33,257 nucleotides of DNA from Planctomyces sp. SH-PL62. Lineage in GTDB: Bacteria; Planctomycetota; Planctomycetia; Planctomycetales; Planctomycetaceae. The stretch covers positions 1 to 33,257 of the forward strand of contig CAMDPX010000060.1 in NCBI GenBank assembly GCA_945905295.1, given 5' to 3'. Each line of letters begins with the position of its first letter. Position 1 is the stretch's first letter. Positions 8,707 through 16,713 of this stretch are shown in pieces. The translations under genes were made by a program, and so were the position numbers. The notes beneath the pieces were generated by a model. The model did no database searches. It was not told where the DNA came from and saw only the letters and a list, made by a program, of their open reading frames with translations.

Positions 8707-8861
8707 AGTCCACAATCCTTCCACAAAAACAGGTCAGGCGTTGCCGACCAAGAATCAAAATCGACTTGAGATTGATAAGCGGGGCGGAGATTATAGGCCC
8801 CAACCGAACCCCGCAACGGGGAGTTTCCGGTTCAATCGATCGCTCGATGGGAGATGCCAGC

Positions 8862-9095
8862 ATGACCCAAATCGTTGTGGACGCGCAAACGAAAGACGAA
8901 GTCCTCCGCGAGACGAACGTCGTCGAGGTTGTCGATGCGCAAGGAAACATGCTGGGCTTTTTCCGTCCCATGCGCCGGCCGGCCAGCGATTCGGCGTCGA
9001 TTCCACCGCTGACCGAAGCTGAGCTTGATCGCCGTGCCGCTCAGCCAGGTAAGTACACAACGGAAGAAGTGCTGCAACACTTGCGGAGCCTCTGA
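8862..9095 (+). CDS. Putative antitoxin of a second toxin-antitoxin pair
   Basis: A protein of 77 residues starting MTQIVVDAQTKDEVL. It has a short strand-rich N-terminal half (VVEVVDAQGNMLGFF) and a charged C-terminal helix (TTEEVLQHLRSL). This matches the small antitoxin-like proteins common beside RelE/ParE toxins in cyanobacteria and planctomycetes. A GGGAG sequence lies 8-9 bases before the ATG at 8862; the longer open frame from 8766 lacks comparable support. The stop overlaps the toxin start as TGATG. It is divergent from aspS, sharing an intergenic region of about 155 bases. Confidence 0.75.
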   Translation: MTQIVVDAQTKDEVLRETNVVEVVDAQGNMLGFFRPMRRPASDSASIPPLTEAELDRRAAQPGKYTTEEVLQHLRSL

Positions 9096-9349
9096 TGTAC
9101 ACGGTCGCGTGGACTGACGACGCGCTGGATGATTTGACGCGGCATTGGATGAGCGCCACTTCCGAGGTGCGGCAAGAGATCAACGATGCGATGGCCTTGT
9201 TGGATCGTCATCTCCGGGCAAATGGGCCACGGCTGGGGGAATCACGAGCGAAGGGGCGTCGAGTCCTGCACGTCGATCCGGTCGCCGTCCTGTTTCAAGT
9301 GTCTGAGATGGATCGGTTAGTCACGGTGATTCAGGCTTGGACGTTTTGA
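9095..9349 (+). CDS. RelE/ParE-superfamily toxin, second pair
   Basis: A protein of 84 residues beginning MYTVAWTDDALDDLTRHW. It has the helix-strand arrangement of the RelE/ParE fold and a C-terminal strand block (RRVLHVDPVAVLFQVSEMDRLVTVIQAW). It overlaps the antitoxin stop by one base, so the two are probably translated together. It is unlike the toxin at 6269-6595 in sequence, so the two pairs flanking aspS are not a recent duplication. Activity cannot be inferred. Confidence 0.8.
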   Translation: MYTVAWTDDALDDLTRHWMSATSEVRQEINDAMALLDRHLRANGPRLGESRAKGRRVLHVDPVAVLFQVSEMDRLVTVIQAWTF

Positions 9350-9465
9350 TCGGCAGTGCGCCGCTGGTGAGCGATTCCGGGCATTGATAGCATGGCCCGC
9401 CACGATCCAATCGGCGGGTGTGATTCACCGGCCTTCCACTCTGCGAGGCACATCGAAAGCTCATC

Positions 9466-11619
9466 ATGCTGAAGACTCACGCCGTCGGAATCGACTTGGG
9501 GACGACGTATTCCTGTCTCTCGTATCTCAACGAACATGGCGAGCCGGTGACGCTGCCCAACCAAGAAGGGGAGATGACCACGCCGTCGGTCGTCATGTTC
9601 GATGGCAATGACATCATCGTCGGGACCGAAGCCTTGCGAAACGCGGTGCTCAAGCCGACGCACGTCGTGCAGAATGCCAAGCGATACATCGGCACGAACA
9701 AGTCCTGGACCATCGAAGGTAAGGAGTACACGCCGGTCGATGTCGGAGCACTCGTGCTGCGGAAGATGCTCGAATCGGCCAAGGAACAAATCGGCGAGGT
9801 CACGCAAGCGGTCATCACCGTGCCGGCCCAGTTCAGTGACTGGCAGCGGCAAGCGACGGTCGAGATGGGCTTCAAAGCCGGCCTGAAGCGCGTGGACATC
9901 ATCAACGAACCGGTCGCCGCCGCGTTGTGCTACGTGCTGGGGAGCGAAGGCTTGTGGTTCACTGAACTGACCGACGAGCAGCGGATCCTGGTTTACGATC
10001 TCGGCGGCGGCACGTTCGACTTGTCGCTGGTGAAGTACCACAAGGACGAAGTCAAAGTGCTGGCCAGCACCGGCGACTTGAAGCTCGGCGGCATCGACTG
10101 GAACGAAGCGTTGCAGGAGGCAATCTGCGACCGGTTCGCGCGCGAGTTCGGCGACGATCCGCGCCGCGATCCCGAATCCATGCAGCTTCTGGCGATGGCG
10201 GTCGAGAACACGAAACGCTCGCTGACCGTCCGCCCGCGAGCCGCTCTGACTTGCTCGCACGGCAAGCATCGCAAGGTCTATCAAATCGAACTGCCGGAGT
10301 TCGAGAAGCTGACGAAACCGCTGCTCAATCGGACCATCGCGATCACTCGCGATTTGCAGAAGGCATATCAATTCGGCATCAAGCAGACCGACACGATTCT
10401 GACCACCGGCGGCTCGTCGCGGATGCCGTCAATTAAGAAGGCGCTGGGCGAACTGGGCTTCCGCACGCTCAACACGTCGCTGTCGCCGGACCAGTCGATC
10501 TCGCACGGAGCGACCTACTACGCCGGCATGTTGCTGACCAACGCCGATTTCGCGAAGTCGATCCTGAGTCCGTCAGCCAGCGCGAAGCTCGCCAAGATCA
10601 AGCAGCACAGCGTGAATGCTCGCGCGCTCGGCATCTTGATTCGCGACACCGAGAAGAACACACGCATCCCGCACTTCCTGATCCCCGCGAATTCCGAACT
10701 CCCCACATCGATCACGCAGACCTTCGGCACCGTCATCCCGAACCAGCGCCGAGTCAACCTGCACATCGTCGAAAGCGGCACCGTCGCCGATCAGCGGTAT
10801 GTCGAACTCGGCACCTGCATCGTCGAAGACTTGCCGAAGAACCTGCCGGAACAATCGTTGGTGGAAGTCACGATCACCTACAACGAACAAGCCCGTGTGG
10901 AAGTCACGGCAAAGGATGTCACCAGCGGCAAGCAAGCTCAGACGGTGATCGTGCGGCAAGAGAACGTGGTCGCGAAGAAGCCCTCGTCCGAGAAACCCGC
11001 AGCACCGGTCGCCGATGAGGACGCACAAGCCGCTTGGACTTCACCGTCGCTCAAAGCGACCAGCGGAGTCACCGCCAAGCCCGCAGCGACGAATCCGAAC
11101 CGCGAACGTCAGGGAGCCGCCCCGCCTGTTCCGCAGAAACCCGCCGCAACCGCGCCGGCCGCGAAGCCCGCCGCGACGAGACCGGCTCAAGCGCCTGCAA
11201 AGCCAGCTCAATCACAAACGACCGCTGGTCCGAAGTCTGTGCTCAGCAACCCGCGACTCGAGGAGTCCAACCAACCGGTTCCGCTCTGCAACGAATGCGG
11301 CGAAGCGTTGAACTTCAAGGGCCTCTGTCCGGCCTGCGGTTGGAACGCGGCCACGAAGAGGCCCGTCGCTGGTGCGAAACCTCCGGTGAAGCCAACCCCT
11401 ATCGCCGCCAAACCAGGACCACCCAGGCCCCCTGTGCCACCGGCCAGAAGTCTCGCTCCGCCCACCAAACCCGCCGCTCCAAAAACGAAAGTCACGGACG
11501 ACGACGAATTGATGGAGATGGCGATCACGTCGATGAACAAGCCGGGCACCGCGAAACCACCGATCAAAAAGCCGCCGCTCAAGAAGGGCGAAGACGAGTT
11601 TTGGAAAGACGAGAAATGA
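9466..11619 (+). CDS. Hsp70 (DnaK-like) protein with disordered tail and C-terminal zinc ribbon
   Basis: A chaperone-type ATPase of 717 residues. The nucleotide-binding domain spans about 1-370, with phosphate-1 loop GIDLGTTYS (8-16), phosphate-2 loop YDLGGGTFDLS (from 177) and a TTGGSSRMP adenosine-site segment. A beta substrate-binding domain covers about 385-505. The usual helical lid is not visible. In its place comes a Pro/Ala/Lys-rich, probably disordered stretch, a zinc ribbon with Cys608, Cys611, Cys621 and Cys624, another Pro-rich stretch and a Lys/Glu-rich end. The usual DnaK linker (DVLLLD) is also not recognisable. No dnaJ or grpE lies nearby, so this is likely a specialised paralogue and not the housekeeping DnaK. 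Confidence 0.9.
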   Translation: MLKTHAVGIDLGTTYSCLSYLNEHGEPVTLPNQEGEMTTPSVVMFDGNDIIVGTEALRNAVLKPTHVVQNAKRYIGTNKSWTIEGKEYTPVDVGALVLRKMLESAKEQIGEVTQAVITVPAQFSDWQRQATVEMGFKAGLKRVDIINEPVAAALCYVLGSEGLWFTELTDEQRILVYDLGGGTFDLSLVKYHKDEVKVLASTGDLKLGGIDWNEALQEAICDRFAREFGDDPRRDPESMQLLAMAVENTKRSLTVRPRAALTCSHGKHRKVYQIELPEFEKLTKPLLNRTIAITRDLQKAYQFGIKQTDTILTTGGSSRMPSIKKALGELGFRTLNTSLSPDQSISHGATYYAGMLLTNADFAKSILSPSASAKLAKIKQHSVNARALGILIRDTEKNTRIPHFLIPANSELPTSITQTFGTVIPNQRRVNLHIVESGTVADQRYVELGTCIVEDLPKNLPEQSLVEVTITYNEQARVEVTAKDVTSGKQAQTVIVRQENVVAKKPSSEKPAAPVADEDAQAAWTSPSLKATSGVTAKPAATNPNRERQGAAPPVPQKPAATAPAAKPAATRPAQAPAKPAQSQTTAGPKSVLSNPRLEESNQPVPLCNECGEALNFKGLCPACGWNAATKRPVAGAKPPVKPTPIAAKPGPPRPPVPPARSLAPPTKPAAPKTKVTDDDELMEMAITSMNKPGTAKPPIKKPPLKKGEDEFWKDEK

Positions 11620-11730
11620 GGGCTTAGGGGCTGGGGGCTAGGGAATCGCAAGAACCTTGATGACCGGACTTGTTGCCTCGACCCTCACTCTGTCAGCCTT
11701 CGCTAACCCCTAACCCCCAGCCCCTAACCC
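11620..11730. repeat. Inverted repeat, family G (GGGGCTGGGGGTTAGGG type)
   Basis: The left arm 11620-11643 starts directly after the Hsp70 stop codon, and the right arm 11708-11730 ends 11 bases before the menC ATG. The arms pair over about 22 positions with one bulge and one or two mismatches; the spacer is about 64 nt. It fills most of the intergenic space. The C-rich right arm leaves no Shine-Dalgarno before menC. Confidence 0.8.
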
Positions 11731-11741
11731 CTCCTCCAATC

Positions 11742-12851
11742 ATGCACATCGACCGCATTGACTTGTTCCACGTCGCGATGCCGCTGATCTCTCCGTGGCG
11801 AACGGCCTACGGTGAAGACGCGACGATTGATTCGCTCCTCTGCCGCATGACGAGCGGTTCTGTCGAAGCCTGGGGGGAGAGCGCGCCGTTCGCCGCGCCG
11901 TGTTACAGCCCGGAATGGGCCAACGGGATTTTCTCGTTGTGCCGCGATTGGCTCGCGCCGCAACTGGTCGGCAAGGAGGTCGCGTCCGGTGCCGACTTGC
12001 AGCAGCGACTATCGCTCTTCAAAGGGAACTCGTTTGCGAAGGCCGCACTCGATACCGCGTGGTGGGCTTTGCAAAGTCGCATCGTCAACAAGCCGCTGCA
12101 CGAGTTGCTAGGCGCAACGCGCACTGAGGTCGCCGTCGGTGCCGACTTCGGTGTGCTCGACAGTCTCGATGAATTATTGAGCGGCATCGGCCAGGCGATC
12201 GCGAATGGCTTCCCGCGCATCAAATTGAAATTCCGCCCCGGCTGGGATCTGCCGATGCTTGCCGCCGTGCGCAAGCAGCATCCGACGCATCCGATTCACA
12301 TCGACTGCAACAGCGGCTATCGGATCACCGATCTAAAGCTCTTCCAGCAGGCGGACGAGTTCAATCTCGCGATGTACGAGCAGCCGCTCAACCACGACGA
12401 CGTTGTCGATCACGCCGAACTGCAACGCCAAGTCCGCACGCCGGTCTGTCTCGACGAAAGCGTTTACAACGTCCGCCAGGCGGAACTCGCCATCCGGCTG
12501 AAGAGCTGCCGCTTCGTCAACATCAAGCCGGGCCGCATCGGCGGCCTGACGAATGCCGTCGCCGTCCACAATCTCTGCCAAGCGGCCGACATCCCCTGCT
12601 GGGTCGGCGGCATGTTGGAAAGCGCCGTCGGTGCGAGCCTGTGCGTGTCGCTCGCGATGCTCGACAACTTCACGTACCCCGCCGACATCTTTCCCAGCAG
12701 TCGCTTCTATCACGAAGACCTCGCCGACCCGCCGCTGGAATTGATCCGCCTGCCCGACGGAACACCTGGAGTGCGAGCGTTATCGCGGCTGCCGGAACCC
12801 AACCCGGATCGGTTGCGGAAGTTGATCGTGCAAAGCGCCGTTGTGAAATAA
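11742..12851 (+). CDS. menC: o-Succinylbenzoate synthase (enolase superfamily)
   Basis: Predicted to dehydrate SHCHC to o-succinylbenzoate in menaquinone synthesis; 369 residues. The muconate-lactonizing subgroup signature is complete: KxK at Lys161/Lys163, metal ligands Asp188 (HIDCN), Glu213 (YEQPL) and Asp238 (CLDES), and Lys262 in NIKPGRIGG. The divergent OSBS/N-succinylamino acid racemase group shares all of these residues, so racemase activity cannot be excluded. I chose the ATG at 11742 (MHIDRIDLFHV) because the longer frame reads through the preceding repeat. No other men genes lie in the window. A membrane protein gene follows after 19 bases. Confidence 0.9.
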   Translation: MHIDRIDLFHVAMPLISPWRTAYGEDATIDSLLCRMTSGSVEAWGESAPFAAPCYSPEWANGIFSLCRDWLAPQLVGKEVASGADLQQRLSLFKGNSFAKAALDTAWWALQSRIVNKPLHELLGATRTEVAVGADFGVLDSLDELLSGIGQAIANGFPRIKLKFRPGWDLPMLAAVRKQHPTHPIHIDCNSGYRITDLKLFQQADEFNLAMYEQPLNHDDVVDHAELQRQVRTPVCLDESVYNVRQAELAIRLKSCRFVNIKPGRIGGLTNAVAVHNLCQAADIPCWVGGMLESAVGASLCVSLAMLDNFTYPADIFPSSRFYHEDLADPPLELIRLPDGTPGVRALSRLPEPNPDRLRKLIVQSAVVK

Positions 12852-12870
12852 ATCGTCGGTAGGCGCGGAC

Positions 12871-13584
12871 ATGATGAGCGACAATTCTTCCAACTCGATT
12901 GTTGCCGAAATGGAGTTGCCGTCGGTGGGTGGACGCGGGACGACCGTTTGGTACGCATTCATCGGGGGTTTCGTCACGACCGCGATTTGGCACTTGTTAA
13001 ATTGCCGATCGGCGGAGTGGATGACGATTGTCGCATCCTGTCTCTGGTTGATCTTGGTCTTCGCGGCTTTTCTAAATGAGTGTCACGAAGACGGCGGATT
13101 GTCACAGTACCTCATCAATCGCTTGGGAGAATTTGGTGCGGCGCGGTTTCTGACCGTGGAACGCACCGAAAATGGTGAGCCAGAGGCATGTTTTGGTTAC
13201 TGTCTTCACCGAAGGCGTTATTACTTTCTCAAAGTACCTTTGAGTGAAATCGTTTCCTTAAACTGGAACACCGGACAAGCCACGTCACTCGCTGGTCGCG
13301 ACACGAACGATTGGCATACCTGCCTCTGGCATCTGACGAATCGTGACACGATGGTCTCAAAAATGACCGTGCGCGATCGCGGTCGCCGAGAAGACGTCTA
13401 CATCTTTGGACCCTGGGGGACCAAGGAGACCGTCGACCCCTTCGCACACCGAACGGTGAAATTCCTTTCTGATTTTGGTGCTGTGTTGCAGGCGACAGCG
13501 AAGGAACACGAATTCGCCAATCCGGCACTCCTGACGGATTCCTCACACGAATCAAAGACAACCTCGACTGGAGACGACTCATGA
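12871..13584 (+). CDS. Hypothetical two-helix membrane protein
   Basis: A protein of 237 residues that I do not recognise. Two hydrophobic helices lie at about residues 26-44 (TVWYAFIGGFVTTAIWHLL) and 50-68 (WMTIVASCLWLILVFAAFL), followed by a soluble region of about 165 residues. That region has a PH-like flavour (RRRYYFLKVPLSEIVSLNW, then VYIFGPW), but this is only an impression. Its stop overlaps the next start as ATGA, so it is probably co-translated with the DUF4838 gene. The start may be either of two adjacent ATG codons. Confidence 0.8.
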   Translation: MMSDNSSNSIVAEMELPSVGGRGTTVWYAFIGGFVTTAIWHLLNCRSAEWMTIVASCLWLILVFAAFLNECHEDGGLSQYLINRLGEFGAARFLTVERTENGEPEACFGYCLHRRRYYFLKVPLSEIVSLNWNTGQATSLAGRDTNDWHTCLWHLTNRDTMVSKMTVRDRGRREDVYIFGPWGTKETVDPFAHRTVKFLSDFGAVLQATAKEHEFANPALLTDSSHESKTTSTGDDS

Positions 13585-15905
13585 AGGCTTTCGGCAGACT
13601 TGTTGCGATCGTTTGTTGGCTACCTTCATTGGCGCTTGCCGATGTCACTTTGATTGCCGACGGCCAACCGCGCGCCGCGGTGTTTGTTTCCGAGCGTGTC
13701 TGGGATGACGCGACGAAGAATCCGGAGTCGGCCGGTGTGTGGCGGTCGCTCAAGCCGGAGGACAATCGGCGGCGGTTGCGTGAGTCCGTGCGCGACTTCG
13801 TCGGCATCGTCGAGCGGATGTCGGGAGCGAAGTTGCCCATCGAGGTCGGTGCTCCGAAGGACGGCGATTCGCGAACAGCGATCCTAGTCGGCGAGTTGGC
13901 CGTGGCGAAGTTCGGGCCGCCGACGAAAAAGGCCGAGTATCAGCAAGGGCTGCGGATCGTCACCGGCAACAAAGCCGTCGGATTGATTGGCGAGAGTGAT
14001 CTCGCGACGAGTTACGCGATTTACACGCTGCTCGATCAGTTGGGCTGCCGCTGGTTGTTGCCGAGTCCGATGGGCGAGGCGTTGCCGGCGTCGAAGACGA
14101 TCACGCTTAAGGATCAAGATGTCTCGACCGCACCGTACACGATTTATCGCGGGCTATGGTATTGCGACAACGACTTCGCGCGGCGGAATCGGCTGGGGGG
14201 CATGGAGCTGTCGTGTGGGCACTTCCTGGAATTCAACGTGCCGAAAGAACTGCGTGCGCAGCATCCCGAAATCAAAGCCATCATCGGAGGCAAGCCGCAC
14301 GAGCACTGGATCAAGTGGACTCACCCGCTGGTCGCCGAGGCGCTCACCGCGAAGCTGCTCGATACGCTCGCGAAGAACCCGGAGACGAAATCGGTGTCGC
14401 TCTCGCCCGATGACGGCGCGACGTGGGATGAGTCCGATGATACGAAGTTCGACGCCGGAGACTTCGATCCATCGCTGCAAACGGTCGCGAAGGCGGATCG
14501 GTTGATGGTCCTGTGCAATCGGATCGCGGCGGCGATCGCGCCGAAATACCCGGAGGTGAAGTTCGGAGTGCTGGCGTATGTCGATTACACCCGTCCGCCC
14601 GTGCGTGAGAAACCGCATCCGGCGATCGTGCCGCAGATCGCGCCGATCACGTTCAGTCGAGCTCACCCGCTGAACGATCCGGGCGAGCCGAACAACAAGT
14701 CGATGCAGCATCTCGTCGAGGGCTGGGGCAAAGTCGTGCCGGCGACGAGCTATTACTTCTACGGCTTCTATCTGGCCGAGGTCTCGTCGCCGAACCCGAT
14801 GCTGACGAAGTGGGGCCACGACATCCCGTTCATTTACCAGCGCGGAGCCTGTCGCTACTGGCAACCGGAGACGCTGACGAACTTCGACACGTCGCTCCAC
14901 GCGCATTGGCTCGGTCTGCGCATGGCGTGGGATCCGTCACAGAAGCCGGAAGCGATCGTCGATGAAATCAACTCGCGGCTGTACGGTCACGCGGGCGCGG
15001 CGATGTCGGCCTACTGGCGGCACATCGACGACACCTGGGTCAAAGTCCCGGAGTATGCCGGCTGTGGCTTCGGTCATCTCCGTCGTTGGAACGTTGAGAA
15101 GATGACGGAGTCTCGCCGCTTGATGAACGCCGGTCGCGCCGCATGTACGACCGATGCCGAAACCGCGCGAGTCAAACTCGCTGACGATTCGCTCGCCGCA
15201 TTCGAGATGCTCATGCAGCAGAGACGTGATCTCGCCGAGGGCCGCTGGTCCACGCTGGCGGGGCAAGTCACCGCCTATCGCACGCGGCTGATCGAACTCG
15301 GCAAGCAGTACGAGCCGCAGTTCGCGTTTACGAAGATGGCGTGGACCGGCGAGGCCACGCTCAATGTTCGCTACTTCGATGCGTTCTATGGTTTGACGCA
15401 CAACGATGCCGCTCGCGTGGCGACGCAGTTCAATGTCGTTGCCGCGCCGCTGAAGCAGTGGCGATTCCAAACGGACAAAGACAAACAAGGAGAAGCCGCC
15501 GGCTGGTCGAAGCCGGAGTTCGATGACTCCGCCTGGAAGACCACCGATTGCGTCGTCGATACGTGGTCGTCGCTCGGCCTGCACAACTACATGGGGAGTG
15601 CGTGGTATCGGATGAAGCTCAAGGTTCCGCCGCTCGCCGCCGGCAAGAAGACATTTCTGTGGATCGGCTCAACCGACGGCCGCGTGAAAGTCTTCGTCGA
15701 CGGCCAGCACGTCCCGCACATCAACGACAAGGGGGAGAAGGCGGACTCCGTCAGCGGCTACTGCCAACCGTTCTCGTTCGATATTTCCTCGGTCGTGAAG
15801 CCCGACGCTGAAAACTCGATCTCGCTATTCTGCACCCGCGAGATCGTGAATGAACTCGGAACTGGCGGCCTGCTGTCACCTGCGGCGGTGTATGCGGAAA
15901 GATGA
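13581..15905 (+). CDS. Secreted DUF4838 domain protein (glycoside hydrolase-like)
   Basis: A protein of 774 residues with a signal peptide (MKAFGRLVAIVCWLPSLALA). An N-terminal domain like that preceding alpha-glucuronidases (AILVGE, then YAIYTLLDQLGCRWLLPSP) spans about 20-180. The DUF4838 barrel-like domain covers about 185-500, with conserved-looking stretches RGLWYCDNDFARRNRL, SLSPDDGATW and YYFYGFYLAE. A helical region follows, then a C-terminal beta-sandwich, probably carbohydrate-binding, at about 630-770 (WYRMKLKVP, FLWIGSTDGRVKVFVDG). DUF4838 proteins are linked to polysaccharide breakdown, but substrate and catalytic residues are unknown to me. It overlaps the upstream membrane-protein gene by 4 bases. 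Confidence 0.88.
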   Translation: MKAFGRLVAIVCWLPSLALADVTLIADGQPRAAVFVSERVWDDATKNPESAGVWRSLKPEDNRRRLRESVRDFVGIVERMSGAKLPIEVGAPKDGDSRTAILVGELAVAKFGPPTKKAEYQQGLRIVTGNKAVGLIGESDLATSYAIYTLLDQLGCRWLLPSPMGEALPASKTITLKDQDVSTAPYTIYRGLWYCDNDFARRNRLGGMELSCGHFLEFNVPKELRAQHPEIKAIIGGKPHEHWIKWTHPLVAEALTAKLLDTLAKNPETKSVSLSPDDGATWDESDDTKFDAGDFDPSLQTVAKADRLMVLCNRIAAAIAPKYPEVKFGVLAYVDYTRPPVREKPHPAIVPQIAPITFSRAHPLNDPGEPNNKSMQHLVEGWGKVVPATSYYFYGFYLAEVSSPNPMLTKWGHDIPFIYQRGACRYWQPETLTNFDTSLHAHWLGLRMAWDPSQKPEAIVDEINSRLYGHAGAAMSAYWRHIDDTWVKVPEYAGCGFGHLRRWNVEKMTESRRLMNAGRAACTTDAETARVKLADDSLAAFEMLMQQRRDLAEGRWSTLAGQVTAYRTRLIELGKQYEPQFAFTKMAWTGEATLNVRYFDAFYGLTHNDAARVATQFNVVAAPLKQWRFQTDKDKQGEAAGWSKPEFDDSAWKTTDCVVDTWSSLGLHNYMGSAWYRMKLKVPPLAAGKKTFLWIGSTDGRVKVFVDGQHVPHINDKGEKADSVSGYCQPFSFDISSVVKPDAENSISLFCTREIVNELGTGGLLSPAAVYAER

Positions 15906-15910
15906 GCGTT

Positions 15911-15975
15911 GTAGCCACGTTCGCCAGAACGTGGGTCACGCGAGGAAAACCCCACGTTCTGGCGAACGTGGCGAC
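15911..15975. repeat. Palindromic repeat, family F-related (GTTCTGGCGAAC core)
   Basis: Arms 15911-15935 and 15951-15975 match at 24 of 25 positions around a 15-nt spacer. Each arm holds the inner hairpin CGTTC-GCCA-GAACG seen in family F. It starts 6 bases after the DUF4838 stop and ends 17 bases before the next gene, so it could insulate or terminate, but no T-run follows. Confidence 0.92.
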
Positions 15976-15992
15976 GAAGGCATGAGCTTGGT

Positions 15993-16706
15993 ATGGCCCG
16001 CGATCCTCAAAAGTTGTTGAACCGATTGAGCGATTGGACGGCTCAGTACGTCGAACGACAACGTCGGCTGAGTTGGATCGGGTGCGCCGGTTGCGGGGTG
16101 GCGTCGTTGCCGGTTTTCTTTGTCACGTTTTGGGTGATCTACGGTGTGCTGTGGATCGGGTTCCAAGGCTTGTTGACGACTCACACCGCGCGGTTGCTCG
16201 GCAGCGGGTTGATCGTGCTGTTCCTGATCCCGTGTTATGTGACTGCGAATTGGAACGAACTGCGCAATCTGAAGTTTGAATCCTCCGACCGTTTGCTGGT
16301 CGCACGCATGGTCGCGCGGGCTTCGGGGATCGGAGGCTTGGCGTTTTTGGCGGGACCGCAAACGGCGCATGCGATGGTCAAGGTGCTATCGGTCACGCTG
16401 CTGTTTGGGCCGTGGTTGGTGCATTTCGCAATCAAGATGGCTGGCCGAGCGAGCTTGTTGGACAAACTGAATGTCGCCGCCATCAGCCAAGCGCTGGCAT
16501 TGCTGATCGAGGAAGAGCACCGCCTGTCGCTCGACGATTTGGCGCGGCAGACGCTGACCACGGAAGACGACTTGGCGATGGACCTGGCGCTGGTCGATGG
16601 AGTGATCCCGCTGAAGTCCGGTGAGCTGGGCTTCACGCTGAATGACGAACTGCGAGATGAACTGCTATCTCATCGGCCCGGCGCAGCGTCACGAACATCG
16701 GAGTGA
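15993..16706 (+). CDS. Hypothetical multi-pass membrane protein
   Basis: A protein of 237 residues that I do not recognise. Hydrophobic segments lie at about 30-55 (GCGVASLPVFFVTFWVIYGV), 68-85 (LLGSGLIVLFLIPCYV) and 110-145 (two short segments). A soluble C-terminal region of about 80 residues has a winged-helix look (RLSLDDLARQTLTTEDDLAMDLALVD, then GVIPLKSGELGFTL). It converges on the kinase gene with a gap of only 7 bases, leaving no room for a separate terminator on either strand. Confidence 0.8.
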   Translation: MARDPQKLLNRLSDWTAQYVERQRRLSWIGCAGCGVASLPVFFVTFWVIYGVLWIGFQGLLTTHTARLLGSGLIVLFLIPCYVTANWNELRNLKFESSDRLLVARMVARASGIGGLAFLAGPQTAHAMVKVLSVTLLFGPWLVHFAIKMAGRASLLDKLNVAAISQALALLIEEEHRLSLDDLARQTLTTEDDLAMDLALVDGVIPLKSGELGFTLNDELRDELLSHRPGAASRTSE

Positions 16707-16713
16707 CGATCGC

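Noticed and set aside
6967-8769. Long plus-strand open frame of 600 codons opposite aspS
   Set aside because: It is the antisense shadow of aspS, whose motifs are unambiguous; the antisense translation is low-complexity and rich in R, H, Q and V with no domain.
9331-10371. Minus-strand open frame of 346 codons
   Set aside because: It is antisense to the Hsp70 ATPase domain; composition and lack of motifs mark it as a shadow.
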